This document shows, piece after piece, positions 1 through 11,839 of a stretch of DNA of 64,000 bases. The stretch spans positions 80,869 to 144,868 of the forward strand of contig JAUIRK010000758.1 of assembly GCA_030549495.1 (NCBI GenBank), read 5' to 3'. Position 1 is the stretch's first letter; each line of letters starts with the position of its first letter. This DNA comes from Nectonema munidae. Its lineage: Eukaryota; Nematomorpha; Nectonematoida; Nectonematidae. Both the position numbers and the translations under genes were made by a program. Under the pieces are notes generated by a model, which saw only the letters and a list, made by a program, of their open reading frames with translations, was not told the origin of the DNA and did not search any database.

Positions 1-589
1 ATATTTCAAATTACAATCTTATGTTTATCTTTTTTTCTATCTTCTTCCCCTTGATATCTTTCGCTATTAAAATTCAGTGCCTCTTCTTTATTTATTCTTT
101 TTTATTACTTTCTCAAATCTTTAATTTATATAGATATATTATTTATACATATATATAACTCTTTTAATTTTCCTTCTATCTCCTCTTCATTTTCTTACAT
201 ATGCTTCAAACTCTTTATTTGCATCTACCTCAATCCCTGCCAACGATTCTCAATTGCTCATCCTGCATATTCACACACCCTCTCGACTCTTCTTATTCCA
301 CTTCAATGCTTACTTTCCAAGCCAACACTGATATTTACAAAAATGAATTTTCCGGAATCAACGTCTTCCTGTATCCAAATCAAATGTTATATCTTACACC
401 ATCAAACTGTTTTATACTCAAATCAATTTTCTTTTAATTATTATGCAATCATGTGACGACAACCTATCTTGGTTTGTTCACTTTTTTAAATAAATCCTTT
501 AAAATCCTTATTTTATCTTTCCTACACTTCAAAAAAATATAAAGAATACGATTCAAAAAGAAAATATGGTCTTAATAATTAAGCAGCAT

Positions 590-1000
590 CTTTCAGGTCT
601 CAAGGAACAATGTGAAAATTACTTCACTCACTGATGCTTCCGATCCAAGAGGAAATGAATGGATTAGAAATCCATTTATCAATAAAACAAGTGGCAACCT
701 AACGATACTTCAAGAAGATCAACTGCTTGAAATTTCTAATGATGGGAATATAAAGATATATTTCAAGAGGAAAAAAATGTAGTAAAATTCTGGGCAAATG
801 TAAAAAGTCAATTCTCTCTCAAATTGCAATAAAAAGTTACCCATATTTCCGACATCGTTTCTCTGTGAATCAGGAATTTTCACATATGTGTGCTTTAAAA
901 ACAAAACAAAGGAGTAGACTTGATACTTCAAATTCTCTCAGAATATGTCTACCAACAATTGATCCTGATTTTGATAAAATAATTGAAAGATAACAACAAC
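590..1000 (+). pseudogene. ZBED5-like hAT transposase, C-terminal remnant
   Basis: Read in shifting frames, this stretch gives NEWIRNPFINK, then DQLLEISNDGNIKIYF, FLCESGIF-like, and KTKQRSRLDTSNSLRI-like text ending TIDPDFDKIIER. That is the C-terminal dimerisation region of the ZBED5/SCAND3-type hAT transposases (relatives read WIRNPF...LCEAGFS...YRSRLDVEDDLR). Several stops and frame changes show it is dead. No N-terminal half or terminal repeat was found upstream within the window. Confidence 0.7.
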
Positions 1001-1550
1001 AAATATCACAGATATTGAATATATTTTGATATCCATTTAAAATAAATTATTGTGATTATTCTAATTTAATATATTACTTGATTTTACCTTAAATAAAATT
1101 TTTAGGGCCTAGAGTTAATTTTAACAAAATTTTGAGTCCGTATGTAGAAAAGGTTGAAGATATATGATCAAGAGGAGTGAGAAGGCGGCACTCTGCATCA
1201 AAGTAATATTGGCAAAAATTAAAGGACGGATTTACAGTGAAATTGATCATAATACAAGCTTTTATTTTATATAGCTTTTAAATAATAGAAAATTTTATAA
1301 TGATTTAATTTTAGGCTTAATTTATGTGATAATTCTCCTTCAAAAAATAAGATATGAAGAAAAGAAAATATTTACATTTGAAATTAATGTAAATATTTTA
1401 ATTAGGCTTAATGAGTTATTTTAACACTCTACAAATTATTTTTAATAGTACTATAAGATTGACATTATTAAAAATGGATTATTCGCATTTCCTTTCAAAA
1501 ACGCAATGATTTTTACACCGTTGTCTCCGCGTTGTTATTATGGTGCCGGG
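1001..1550. other. No gene seen
   Basis: AT-rich DNA with only chance frames. No motif, terminus or tandem structure was recognised. Confidence 0.6.
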
Positions 1551-2003
1551 TCAAAACGCCCGAAACCCAAACGTTCGAAAATAATAATTCGGGCGTTACT
1601 ATTTTTTGAAGTTTATTCTATTTGGACAGTTTTCAAAAGGGTTGATTTGACCCGAAATGATAGTGATCAATTTGACTTGAAAGATAAAAGTGATCATACA
1701 AAAATACATTATTTAATTGGTTTGAAAAACAATTAAACTACCAATGGGAAATCAGTATGAAAACAGAAAAGATGTGACTGATTTAAACAGGAAAACAAGA
1801 ATATAAATAATTTCTGATTTTGGTTCAAGATTTCAGGAGTAGTTCGATTCGATAAGATGGATAAATTAGGAATCATGTATATAAGATAATAATTGGAAAA
1901 AAGCATAGATACAAGAAAAAATCTTAAATTTTTAAATATTTTTAGTAGATTCAAGTTTCAGACGTTCATGTATCGGGTGTTTTGCTTTTCGGGCGTTTTG
2001 ACT
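1551..2003. mobile_element. Possible MITE with inverted GTCAAAACGCCCGAAA ends
   Basis: The left end contains gtcaaaacgcccgaaa (about 1549-1564). The right end contains ttttcgggcgttttgac (about 1986-2002), its near-perfect inverse. The ~455 bp between has no transposase. No clear target duplication is visible, so the superfamily is unassigned. Confidence 0.45.
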
Positions 2004-2144
2004 TGAATTGGTTATTATATCTTTTCATGCAAGGAGATAATTTTATTTTAAATAATTATCAAATTGAATAATACAGAAGAAATTATAGGTGAATGTTCAA
2101 AATATGTTTAATCTAAGTGAGTACATTTATAATAGGCTGTAGAG

Positions 2145-2338
2145 GGGGAAGAAGAAGAATTTATTTCGTATAACAAAGAAAACTCATCATTATAACATAT
2201 TTATGAAGAAAAGATGTTACAAATTTAACGTTAAAAACACATCTTTTCTTCATAAATATTTTATAATGATGAAATGACATATGAATATTATTATTGTTTT
2301 CTTTGTCATGCGAAATAAATTCTTCTTCTTCTTCTTAA
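2145..2338. repeat. Foldback MITE, ~90-bp inverted arms
   Basis: The left arm (about 2147-2225) has aagaatttatttcg, aacaaagaaaac, tcatcattataa and gaagaaaagatgt in order. The right arm (about 2243-2336) has their complements in reverse order. The whole ~190 bp would fold into one long hairpin with a ~15-nt loop. The ends are GAAGAAGAA/TTCTTCTTC microsatellites. It has no coding capacity. Confidence 0.7.
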
Positions 2339-2661
2339 TTGAATTTTAAAAATGGCGAAGTGATAATATATATTACGACATGTTCAATGTGCATTTTCCT
2401 CTCAATGATGTAGAAAGGGAGGGAAGGAGGGATGGATTCATACAAAAATATCATTTAAAATTCAAGAGATGTAAAATATTAAAGAGTCTAAGTGATTTTT
2501 ATGCCGAAAAAAACATTAAAGAGAATGCTAATTTCAAAAAATAGATATAGTCATTAATGCAGGAAAACTGTGGCGTAATTCTCATGTGTAAAAGAAAACG
2601 TGTTTATTATTTGCTTGTATGAAAAATTGATCCTAATTTTTATTGAGTTCGTAATCTAATT

Positions 2662-2809
2662 GTAAAGATAAAGGTACCGTGGGGTGTTTTCATCGAGAAG
2701 GCACACTTGCGTGGCTTGTATCGAACTATGAGAAAAGTAAGCTTGATGCAGGATCGAACCCAAGACCTTGAGTTATCGAAACCCACTACCTAACCAACCG
2801 TACGCACGC
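2662..2809 (-). mobile_element. tRNA-derived SINE, family B (minus strand)
   Basis: On the - strand there is a tRNA-like head with box A-like ggttggttaggtag and box B-like gggttcgatcc, followed by a tail with acaagccacgcaagtg and aaaacaccccacggtacc. The same head and tail recur on the + strand at 61640-61774, so this is a dispersed family. A C-run of 12 or more bases follows the head at about 2810. Confidence 0.65.
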
Positions 2810-2897
2810 CCCCCCCCCCCCCAGTAGGACAAGCTAAAAGATTAGTTTCGGACTTTATGGATCTGATCTGATTAGTTAAATGCAGGTTGCTAATCTA

Positions 2898-2983
2898 TAT
2901 TTCTGTGAATCGAACTGAGACCCAGAGATGAGAGTGGAGCGCACTATTAAACGCCACAGCCGTTGAACTAAATTAGCTCTACA
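2898..2983 (-). mobile_element. tRNA-like SINE head, family C
   Basis: The - strand copy is tRNA-sized. It begins tagagctaatttagttcaac (box A region) and holds ctcagttcgattcac (box B region). Stems are mismatched and there is no sensible anticodon arm, so it is a SINE head or tRNA relic rather than a working tRNA gene. Confidence 0.45.
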
Positions 2984-3172
2984 TATGATTACATCTATTT
3001 ACTACAGTCGACTATCACTAATTCAGAATGCTTAGGATTCGGGCTTTCCAAATTAGTAATTTTTCCGGTTTAGTCACTCTTTTTTTAATAAAAAAATTTC
3101 AACTTTGCTTGCTCGATTTCTCTCATTATAAAATTGGCTTGAACTAAAATTCAATGTCAGATGTCAGTTTAA

Positions 3173-3301
3173 CTCATTAAGTACCATAGAAATCAGACGA
3201 TATCTAAAAAACGCAGACGATTTATATTCAAAGTCATTGAAAAAAGCAGACGAAGATGAAATTACTTATGTTCCCAAATGGGAGCATTGGGACTTAATGG
3301 G
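3173..3301. mobile_element. piggyBac-type MITE (CCCATTAAGT family), TTAA duplication
   Basis: It is 129 bp with inverted ends ctcattaagtacc and gggacttaatggg, flanked by TTAA on both sides (3169-3172, 3302-3305). TTAA targets and C/G-triplet termini are the piggyBac signature. The interior holds the repeated motif gcagacgat. Related copies are at 43304, 52469, 41401 and 26802. Confidence 0.75.
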
Positions 3302-3410
3302 TTAATACTAAATGTACAACAAACCATTTATTTTAATTTCAGATATTTTAGGTCATTTTCAGATGTACTGATTCTACTGGGTGTAGACAATTTTTGAACA
3401 TTTCTTTTAA

Positions 3411-3532
3411 CTCTTTGAGGACCGGTGCGATACTAGTGTCCCAAAAAATTGAAATTATCTGCTTTAGATATATAAAATTGCATTGAAAAATAAAGCAGAC
3501 GACTAGTCTTCAAAATTCTGGTCCTCAAAGGG
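3411..3532. mobile_element. piggyBac-type MITE (CTTTGAGGACC family), TTAA duplication
   Basis: The inverted ends ctctttgaggacc and ggtcctcaaaggg are flanked by TTAA at 3407-3410 and 3533-3536. It has no coding capacity. The interior contains agcagacgac, the same short word found inside the CCCATTAAGT family. Confidence 0.75.
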
Positions 3533-3940
3533 TTAAGCTTATTGTTTTAGATCCTTTCGTCTTTCTCTGATTAGTTTTGCTTGCAAGATATAAGGACTCA
3601 TTAGTTCTTATATCAGAAGCTCAGTTGTTAATTGAATCAATCATTCAATCATCATCATCATCCATTTTGCCTTCGATGCCTGATTATTGTTCCCAAAGAG
3701 TCGGGGTCAAGCAGTTTCCTGCAACAACTACGCCATTTCATTCCTTCTTTAGCATAACTTTTTCAATCATTCAATAATTTTACCAATTTAAAGATTTCCT
3801 AAATAATCAAAGTACCGAATTAACGAGGTCAACTGTATCTATAAACCTTTTCGTTACACAATGAAAAATTGATGAAATTTAATTTTTCGAAACGCTGAAT
3901 AACTTTATCTTATTTTATATTTTTCTTATATATATTTTTT

Positions 3941-4075
3941 AGTTGTCGGTATCGCACAGAAAGGAAGAATAATTTTTCATAACTGGCAGATAAGTAGGGA
4001 TAGTCACGATCGGGGTTCGAACCCAGACCATCTGGATCGACACCCTACGTTCCCACCACTAGGCCATCTGCCGAC
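3941..4075 (-). mobile_element. tRNA-derived SINE, family A, full length with 9-bp target duplication
   Basis: On the - strand it starts GTCGGCAGATGGCCTAGTGG (box A region), has box B GGGTTCGAACCCC, and continues into an unrelated tail ending gataccgacaactaaaaaa. It is flanked by ttcttatat at 3923-3931 and 4078-4086. Other copies are at 38499-38636 and 48163-48239. Confidence 0.8.
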
Positions 4076-4089
4076 AATTCTTATATTTA

Positions 4090-4760
4090 TATTTTAAAAG
4101 TAATAAATATTTATTAACTAAGAAAAAGTTTTTCTTTTCATCAAACAAATAATAGAAAAAGTTATTAATACAAAAAATTTCAACTTTTTAAAGGATTTGA
4201 AAATCCCTGGATTAAACCAATGTTCTTTAGACGAAAATGCTTCAGACTAAAATAGCCATATCTAATTTGGTCAAGAGAGACATTAAAATGTGGACGACGC
4301 AGTTTCATCGCAACTTACTGAAAATAGGTTTTTCACGTTGTTAACATTTTTGCAAAAAAATGAAATGCGTCCCTCTCTCTCTATAAAAAATTGATAGCAA
4401 CGTAAAGTGTTAACTCATACACAAGACAAATTCAGAATAATTTTTTGGCATGAATTTTGCTTATTCATTTGTAAAAATGTTTACAAAGGAAGAATCGCTA
4501 AGAAGATAAAGATTACTACTCCTAATACGCCGTAAGGGAAATCAAAAGAGCTCATAACGATTTTCGTAGATAACGTGGAAGATGATTACGTTTACAAGGA
4601 ATATAGTGCATGCTGCATTTACGTTATATGACAAGGGTGTTAAACTGAAGTTATATTGAGGGGCTTTTGCCAGGTAGAGTCTAATTCGTTTCGTAAAGGC
4701 GTTCGTTACGCCAAATGTTGGTGAATCAAGAAGGAAAAATACAATATGTGAATTGTGTAT
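4090..4760. other. No gene seen
   Basis: AT-rich sequence between the family A SINE and the pogo-like element, without a recognisable coding region. Confidence 0.55.
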
Positions 4761-4766
4761 AGTATA

Positions 4767-5486
4767 CAGTCGACTCTCCCAAAACCGAACACCTTAGTGA
4801 CAGGCTAAAACGTTCGGTTTTCTGTATTGTTCGGTTTTTTGGAAAATTATATTATAAGCATAGAAGTGTTTTGGGACCTTGAAAATAATCCGGTTTGGAC
4901 AAAAATCCGGTATATTCAGAGTCCGGTTTAGACAGAGTATATAGTATATTTTGTAAATTCCCCAAATTTGAACGAAAAATTAACATTAGTTTATTTTTTT
5001 GAAGTAGTCATCTAAATACGATTGCTTTGTACATTTTCTTTTAATAATTTCTTTTACGACTGACTCAGTCAATTCTTGTACTTGAGTATGTATGTAATTT
5101 ATTGAGTATCTATTTTCACTTTCTTCAAGAATAAGGCCTCCAAAATTTTGGAAAAATTTTTTTGCATCTAATATCATATAAAAATTTATATTTACAACAG
5201 AACATAGCGTAACTTTAATATATAGGCAATTAAATATAATATAATATAATTTTTGATACTTTTTTTGAAAAAAAAGTTCGGTTTTCGGTATTCTGGATAA
5301 TATAATATAATATAATTTTTGATACTTTTTTTGAAAAAAAAGTTCGGTTTTCGGTATTCTGGAAAATTCGGTTTCTGTTCAACGATTTAATAGCAGTTTG
5401 TTGAGATTTATGTTTGGACTCAAAAAAAAGTTCGGTTTGTAGGAAAGTTCGGTTTTCAGAGCGTTCGGTTTAAAGAGAGTTCACTG
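4767..5486 (-). mobile_element. pogo-like element with deleted transposase, TA target site
   Basis: The ends are TA|CAGTCGACTCTCCC (4767) and agagagttcactg|TA (5486). The subterminal DNA is full of the word GTTCGGTTT in both orientations. A - strand frame at 5177-4986 ends SYLDDYFKK, reminiscent of the C-terminus of pogo/Tigger-type transposases. The rest of the transposase is gone. A 66-bp internal unit ending ttcggtattctgg is tandemly duplicated at about 5232-5363. Length is 720 bp. Confidence 0.6.
5232..5363. repeat. 66-bp tandem duplication inside the pogo-like element
   Basis: Two nearly identical 66-bp units follow one another, each starting with (ataat)n and ending gttttcggtattctgg. 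The near identity suggests the duplication is younger than the element. Confidence 0.75.
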
Positions 5487-5489
5487 TAT

Positions 5490-6640
5490 ATACTTACCAA
5501 CACGATAGAAATTGAGGAAAGGAAATAGCGTTTAAAAGAATTATAAAAGGTCCAAAATTCGAGTGCGTCATGAATTGTCGGCAACAATAGTTAATGCAAC
5601 GATTTGTTCGTAAAAAACGTTTCACTATAAATCTATTACGGACGAGAGTTATGTTGAACAAAATTTCGTTCAACAAAAAGGGATAAAATTATGGGTGAAT
5701 GATTTTAATGTTTGTGGCGCTAACACAGTATATATCCATCTGAAGTGTAATTTGTTCTTTTTACAATTAAAAAGTCAAATTAATTCTCGTGTGGGTAGAA
5801 TGCAGAGCAGAGCTTGAATCCTTTTCGTTTCAACTGAAATATCAAAGTCTGGTGTAATGGTTGAGTCGTCGTGAGAAACTTTATTTTTGCATTAAGGCGC
5901 ACATTGATCAAATTACTAAGGATTGAGGAGAGGGTGACATTTTTTAATGTACTTATTTTTTTATACAAATTTTGTACCAATGTAGGCATTTTATATAATT
6001 TTTTTAGAAATTTGTAAGTATGCACTTTTTAGGTTGAAAAAATTTCTAATTTTAAAAATTGTTATTCATAAAAAATATTAAAAAAAATAATCTACATTTG
6101 TAAAAGATAAAAATATTGAACCATGAGGACGGGGGCTACCATTGGAATCCGAATTCTGGATTGGGAAATTATATAGTTAGAATCTTAAATTTTTAGTAGT
6201 CAACTAACTAACCATAGAATAACACCCTTTATAAGATAAAATCTAAAAATAAGAAATGAAAAAAAGGATCTATTACGTGTTAAACCTCGAAGCAAATTCA
6301 TAAAATAAAGTAACGTGTCTGACTTAAATACAATTTTTTTTATAATATAATCAAATTGATATAGGCAAAATTAAACATCAAATGATATAACTAACTATAG
6401 GCATAAAACTATTACAAGAGTTTTCCAAAGCACAGGGCTTGTTACCGAATAAAAGCATTTTGGAATGTGACAAAAAATTAAATAAAAAAAACTTTTTGGA
6501 TTATATTTATTCAAAAAATTATTTACATTTTCATTTTTTACCCATATTTTTCTGAGAATTTAATTTTTTTTAACTTTTTTTACACGATTTGATTTAAAAA
6601 AATACTGTTCTAATTTTTCCCAAAAATAATCTTTTGAAAG
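5490..6640. other. No gene supported
   Basis: Two - strand frames of 60-81 codons (5494-5676 and 5780-6025) show no known domain, no splice context and ordinary AT-rich composition. They are read as chance. Confidence 0.55.
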
Positions 6641-6645
6641 CAAGC

Positions 6646-6720
6646 CGATGGCTGGATTTAACCATTAGGCAAAATAAGCACGGGTTTTGGGCAATCATCA
6701 AGGAAAAGGGGGAATTACAG
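6646..6720. mobile_element. hAT terminal fragment
   Basis: The text gatggctggatttaacc, then attaggcaaaataagcac and gttttgggcaatc, resembles the terminal region of hAT elements that begin TAGGGGCGGATTTAACC-like. No second end was found, so only a fragment is claimed. Confidence 0.3.
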
Positions 6721-7074
6721 AATCATTATATTGAAAAAAATCAAACATTAGAAATATAAATACTTTTTTTTTATATAAGATTTTATTATGTTTGTTTGAT
6801 GGCAGTTAAGGTATTGGAATTTTGTTTGATTTAAACTTGTTAAACTTTTTGTTGGGACAATAAGCAATGGTGAGAATTGCAAAAGAGTGGAACCATTGTA
6901 TTCGCCATCAGTAGTATCAGTTTCATTGTTTTGTTTGTAACTGCTCCTTCAAAAAATTTTTTAACTTTTTCACAAGAGAAGAGTTTTTAGTGGTTGGGGA
7001 AATACTGATGAGGCTGACTCTTTGCTAACATACATAACATATATAAATACATAATGAAAAAATTTGTCTTAATG

Positions 7075-7715
7075 AATAGCTTAAAAATAGAAGATATTTA
7101 TAAGATGCGACTAGTTTGTTTTGCTTTTAAGTTTTTCTCAGGACAGATTAATCTAGATATTTCAAATATTTGTTTTATCCAGTTGTTTGAATGATTACAA
7201 CCTGAGAAATCCAATTAGGATGCACGCTGAGAGAGTTAAAAATAAAAAATGCAAACAAGACATTGTTCATAAAGTATCTTTATGCTGGAACAGTTTTGTT
7301 AGCTTGATGGAAAAAAATATCGAGGATTTATCTTTCTCAAAAATATTGAAAAAAATAAATGCTTTTATTCACATACCAAACTATTCTTCTTGCAATCTTA
7401 TTAATTGTTATATCTGTTCTACATAATACGCATTTTTTTCATGTATGTTCATATGCTGTAAATATGTGTGTATTTTTTATCTATGTATGTTTTAGTAATA
7501 TAATAAGAAATGTAACATTTACTATATCAGATTTTTTTGAATTTTAGCTTCATGGTTTCGTCCGATGTTTATAATACATTTATAAACACGTTGATCATTT
7601 ATTGATTAAAAAGTTACACTAAAAGCGAAAACTTTTTAAAGCCTTATGTAAGCATGTGTATTATTGTATATTTTGTGAACCTTTGACTTTCAATAAACTT
7701 CTTTCTTCTTCTTAG
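7075..7715 (+). pseudogene. LINE 3' end (C-terminus of ORF2 and tail)
   Basis: The frame change near 7190 joins LKIEDIYKMRLVCFAFKFF to NDYNLRNPIRMH and VSLCWNSFV. This is the typical C-terminus of CR1/L2-like non-LTR reverse transcriptase proteins (YNLRN...WN). AT-rich 3' UTR follows, with aataaacttc at 7692 and a tail of ttcttcttctt, as in LINEs that end in short tandem repeats. The upstream reverse transcriptase is missing, so this is a 5'-truncated copy. Confidence 0.6.
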
Positions 7716-7719
7716 TTAC

Positions 7720-9750
7720 GAACGTATATTTGAAAGAAGATAGAGCTTCACCAAACATAGAATACCCATTTATAAAAAAAATTCGATTATTATTGAGAAT
7801 ATGGGATGGAGATGATCTGAAATTTGATGAAAATTGAGTTTTTGCTAAAGTAAGATTTTTAAAAATTCCCAACATTAGTAAGGCAGGATGGAACTCAAGA
7901 GCAAGTTTAGTAATTCGTGCATTTGTACTCTTGACAAAATGGAGACACTTTGGGCGATATAATTTTGTTTACGATGACTAAGCTAAATTCTGGTTCAATG
8001 ATCAAATGTTGAATGAATGTGACTTTCAAAATCTATTTATAATATTAAACCCTTATAAAAAAGCTTTGAGTTCCTTCTAAAATGGAAAAAAGATGTTTCA
8101 AAAGTGAAGATTCTTAGAAGTAATAAATGTGCATAAAGAGCAATCGAAGCCTTGCAAGAGTTTATGTCCTCATTACCCCAAAAATTCTATTTTCATCCAA
8201 AGTGGAGAAATTTACTCCAAGTTCTGTGTGCCTCTGAACCTTAAAAGCAAAACATAATGGAGAAGTAGTTGATAAATTTTTAAATATTGTCTTTATTTAA
8301 AAAAAAAAGTAAAAATAAGTAATTAAAAATAACCTGGAAGATATCTTAAAGCTTTACAAAGGGAGTAAAGGAGGAGAAAATAGGAGCAAATGGGAATGGT
8401 ATTAAATAGCATTGAAGAAAGACGTTGTCACTTTCATAAAGAGCGCAAGTTAGAGAGAGGGAGAGCTTAGTGGGAAGCAAAAAATGCTCTTAAACTAAAA
8501 AGAAAAAGTGAAAATTGTATACGAATCTGAGGAAACTTTAAGATTGCGATGAGAATCAAGGAAATTCTTCTAAAAAATATGTTTTTTCGGTCCAGGATAA
8601 CAAAAATACGTATACGATTATGTAGGCACAGTAGTAGTAGTCTTATGTACACACTCTACTCAATCAAAGGAGGAAATATAGCACGGAAATATAGAAAGAG
8701 TTGTAAAAGAGAGAGAGAGTGGAATAACTTAGAACATACTATTTATTGATCCGTGCGATGAATTAAGTGTTAGAGTCAGAGTCAAAAAAGGTAAGAGAAT
8801 GAGTGATTCAAATGATGACACACTGATTTTAATCTATTTATACACACGCACACACATAATGCATTATTCTATTAGTATATTGCTCGTATATACAGGTCTA
8901 TTCTATGTATAAGAGAAATGAAAATCGATACTTGAAATACAATTTTATTCAAAATACAGACAGATCAATGATAATAAAGACAGAAAGAATCCAAAGAAGA
9001 TATATACTAAATATGATCTAGATTATAGATTCTCACTTATAAATAATGAATCATTGTATCCCATTATTCAAAGAGTAAAAGGGAAGGTGGAAGTTTATCT
9101 TTTGAAAAAAAAATTTTAATAGGGCAAACAGCCTAGTATTTGTTTTTACCGGATATCCGGTTCAACAAAATATATAACTACTTGTGCTTTGAAAAGGAGG
9201 AAACGAATCTCAATTGTGCTTCAGCTAAAATATTCCCCTAAATCAATATTAAAGAAAATTATCGTTATCATGGTCATGGAACGATGACGGTGATGATGAT
9301 GAAAATAGAATTACAGAAACCCAATTAAATTAATGTATCAGCAGCAGCTCAACCGAAATCGTACCTCAAGCAAATTTGGATAACAGTGCTGTCATGAATT
9401 TTTAGAAAAACTCAAGATTAGATGAAAAATAAACCTAGATTTAGTAAAGAAAAATGCAAGATTAATGAAATAAATACAAAAATAAGGAGGGTATTCTTCA
9501 ATCTATTTATGTTCTGCTACGTCGTGTAAGTCTCTCAGTTCTTTTTTTTATTTTCAAATGATATTTTTTGTCGTGTTTCGTCAGAAAACACGTACAATGT
9601 TAGTTAATGCATCAATTTGTTCTCAAATTTGGTCTTGTAGACTACGTTGATTTGTATATTGATTTGATAAAAATAGTTTTCAACAACAGAAGCAAAAAAT
9701 TGAAGTAGTATAAATGTTTAAAGTCAAAGTCGCCCGATTATAAATAGGTA
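7720..9750. other. No gene supported
   Basis: Longer frames here carry no recognised motif. Short GA-rich patches occur at 8445-8465 and 8705-8720. ccggatatccgg at 9151-9162 is a lone palindrome. Confidence 0.5.
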
Positions 9751-9754
9751 GAGT

Positions 9755-9925
9755 CAGTGGTATAGCGAAAAATTAAAAAAAATGCATTGGCACAAAAGGC
9801 AGATTTTTTTTCCAAAAAAAAAGAACTCTAATTTCTTGAAGCTTAAAGAATTTTTGGGAAAAACATTTTAGCACTTCATCAATGCAGATAGATTTATAAT
9901 AGCGTTACATTTTTAGAGGGGCTAA
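9755..9925. mobile_element. hAT-like MITE fragment (CAGTGGTATAGC)
   Basis: It starts cagtggtatagcgaaaa, a hAT-style terminus, and carries the words cacttcatcaatgcagatag and aaaaacattttagc. The same words occur at 39530-39570 and 41700-41745. The far end and target duplication were not identified. Confidence 0.45.
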
Positions 9926-10039
9926 AAAAAATATATATATATATGGAGTTAGAGTTCCAAATTATAAATAGATGACGTAGGAGTCCGATTCAAAAAATAA
10001 AAATGGAATTGGAATCGGTTTCGCAAAATATTTTTTCGA

Positions 10040-11325
10040 CTCCACAATTCACGTTACATGCAATGCCTTTAATTTAAGCACATCGAATAAAGTATTATCT
10101 TGTTTGTTTTAACCAAATTGCAGGGATTGCCAACAAAATGACACTATAATCTATATTGTATTTCAGAAAGAAGACAAAATAGAAATGCAAAGAGAAGGAA
10201 TAGAAATGCGAAAGGAAGAAACGCAATTGCAAAAAGACAAAATAGAACAAAAATAGTAGTGAAAATTTTGAAAATTACAAATTAAATATGAAAACGATCT
10301 TTTGACAATATGCTTATTGTAATGAAAGAAGGTAAAAAATGAAATACAGAAAAACAATTGATACCACTTTTTAAGATGGAACTCGAAATAAAGAAATAAA
10401 AATTACTTGAAACATAGGATTTCGGTGTTGTTCAGATTTTGAAGTTTAATCGATATAAATGCCGTAATTTGATTAAAAAGTGTGTGAGAAAAATTAAATA
10501 AGAAACATATAGACAATGGTGAAATGAGAAATTGAATGAAACAGATAAAATGAACCAAGAATATGAAGGAACTCATGTTCAAAGATTATAGCTGTTATAA
10601 GCAACATCTGTTAGTTTAATTTCAAGCAAAACCTGCTAGTAAAAATAATAATTAATCAGTAACGACTCCGCCACATGGCTCCTCCGAATAAAAAGCGCAC
10701 TTTGAAACTGTTTAAGGAACAATGTAACATCAGTGCCGAAGGCCTCCAGGTCTTGTCAATTTTTTTTCGCAAGTTTTGAAAAGTTTGTTGTAACATTTGC
10801 TTGGTACATAACCAACATATGAAATTCAATTGTGAAGAAAACTAGATTTGTAATTTCAACAGAGCACAATTTTTGCTAAAAGAGGCTCATTCAATGAAAG
10901 GTTTCGTACTATCCAAATAAAAGAATACAATTCATTTATAAAACTAATTGAAAAATTAATGGGAGAAGATAAAAATATTTTATAAAGTGTTCATGAAACA
11001 AATCTATCACCATCAGTAGTGATAAAAATGAAAACAATATAAATCATTACTTTTTTATCTAAGCAAAATTTATAAATACAAATGTATATATTCTTACAGA
11101 AGTAAAATTCTGACTCCTCTTTTTAGGTTTTCACTCCAAAGAAGTAAATTGGATTCGTGGGTTCTACTGGTTTCAAATTTTAAATGTATATTTTTGGGTC
11201 ATAATAACAATGCCTTAGAATTTCTTGGTAGTCAATAAGATAAGAGATAAATCCTATATTGAACTATGAATTAAGCAATAAAAACAAAATAAACTAATTA
11301 AGAGTAGTTATCAAATTACTGCACG
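10040..11325. other. No gene seen
   Basis: No recognised domain, terminus or tandem array. A slightly GC-richer patch (10670-10760) gives no convincing protein match. Confidence 0.5.
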
Positions 11326-11329
11326 GAGC

Positions 11330-11455
11330 CAGGAATAGGAATAGGAGCAACATTTATGGAATTACCGGCTCCGGCACCATGTTAGAAAATTACTCCGGCT
11401 CCAATGGTAACGATCCCCGCTCCGGATCCGAAACCATGCTCGGTACTCGAATATC
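11330..11455. repeat. GGAGCC/GGCTCC-rich block
   Basis: Repeated ggagcc, ggctccgg and gctccggatcc words make a GC-rich island in AT-rich DNA. A similar, reversed-looking block at 13135-13225 has ggagtc, ggagcc and ctccaactcc. The pair could be the ends of one decayed element enclosing the pogo-like transposase remnant. That link is inference. Confidence 0.35.
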
Positions 11456-11839
11456 TGTAAAAATGTTTTACTATATTTTTTTCTGGTAAGCTATAAAGAC
11501 GCGCTGTTAAATAAATTGGGGCATTAAGGATGCCGTAGTCAGAAGGCTGTTTGAGTAATACGAAATGTCCTGCAATATGCTAATTAAATTGATTGGAAAT
11601 TTTTTCAAAAAAAATTCAACAATTAATTTTCAAGGTAGAAAATCTTTTTCTTTATTTGTCTCTTAACGATTATTATAATACACATTCCATATTTTAAAAT
11701 TTGAGTTTTTACTTTTTAATCAATAATTTTCCATTGGTTTTTCTATCTTAGAAAGGGTTTATTACCGATAAAACTAAAATTTAAATCTCTTTATTTCTTG
11801 CTACCCATTGCCGTTTTCATTTAAATACCGGTGTATAAA

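Larger units (their letters stand above)
3005..3835. mobile_element. Non-autonomous pogo-like element, TA target site
   Basis: The left end CAGTCGACTATCACTAATTC is preceded by TA (3003-3004). The right end gaattaacgaggtcaactg is followed by TA (3836-3837). The ends share the CAGTYGAC start and TAATTC block with the element at 4767. No transposase is readable. Two piggyBac-type MITEs (3173-3301 and 3411-3532) sit inside it, so it is older than they are. Confidence 0.5.

Noticed and set aside
5780-6025. 81-codon minus-strand frame as a small gene
   Set aside because: No domain, no neighbours with splice sites, and normal background composition.
9140-9165. Palindrome accggatatccggt as a regulatory site
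   Set aside because: One short palindrome with no repeat of it nearby and no adjacent gene.
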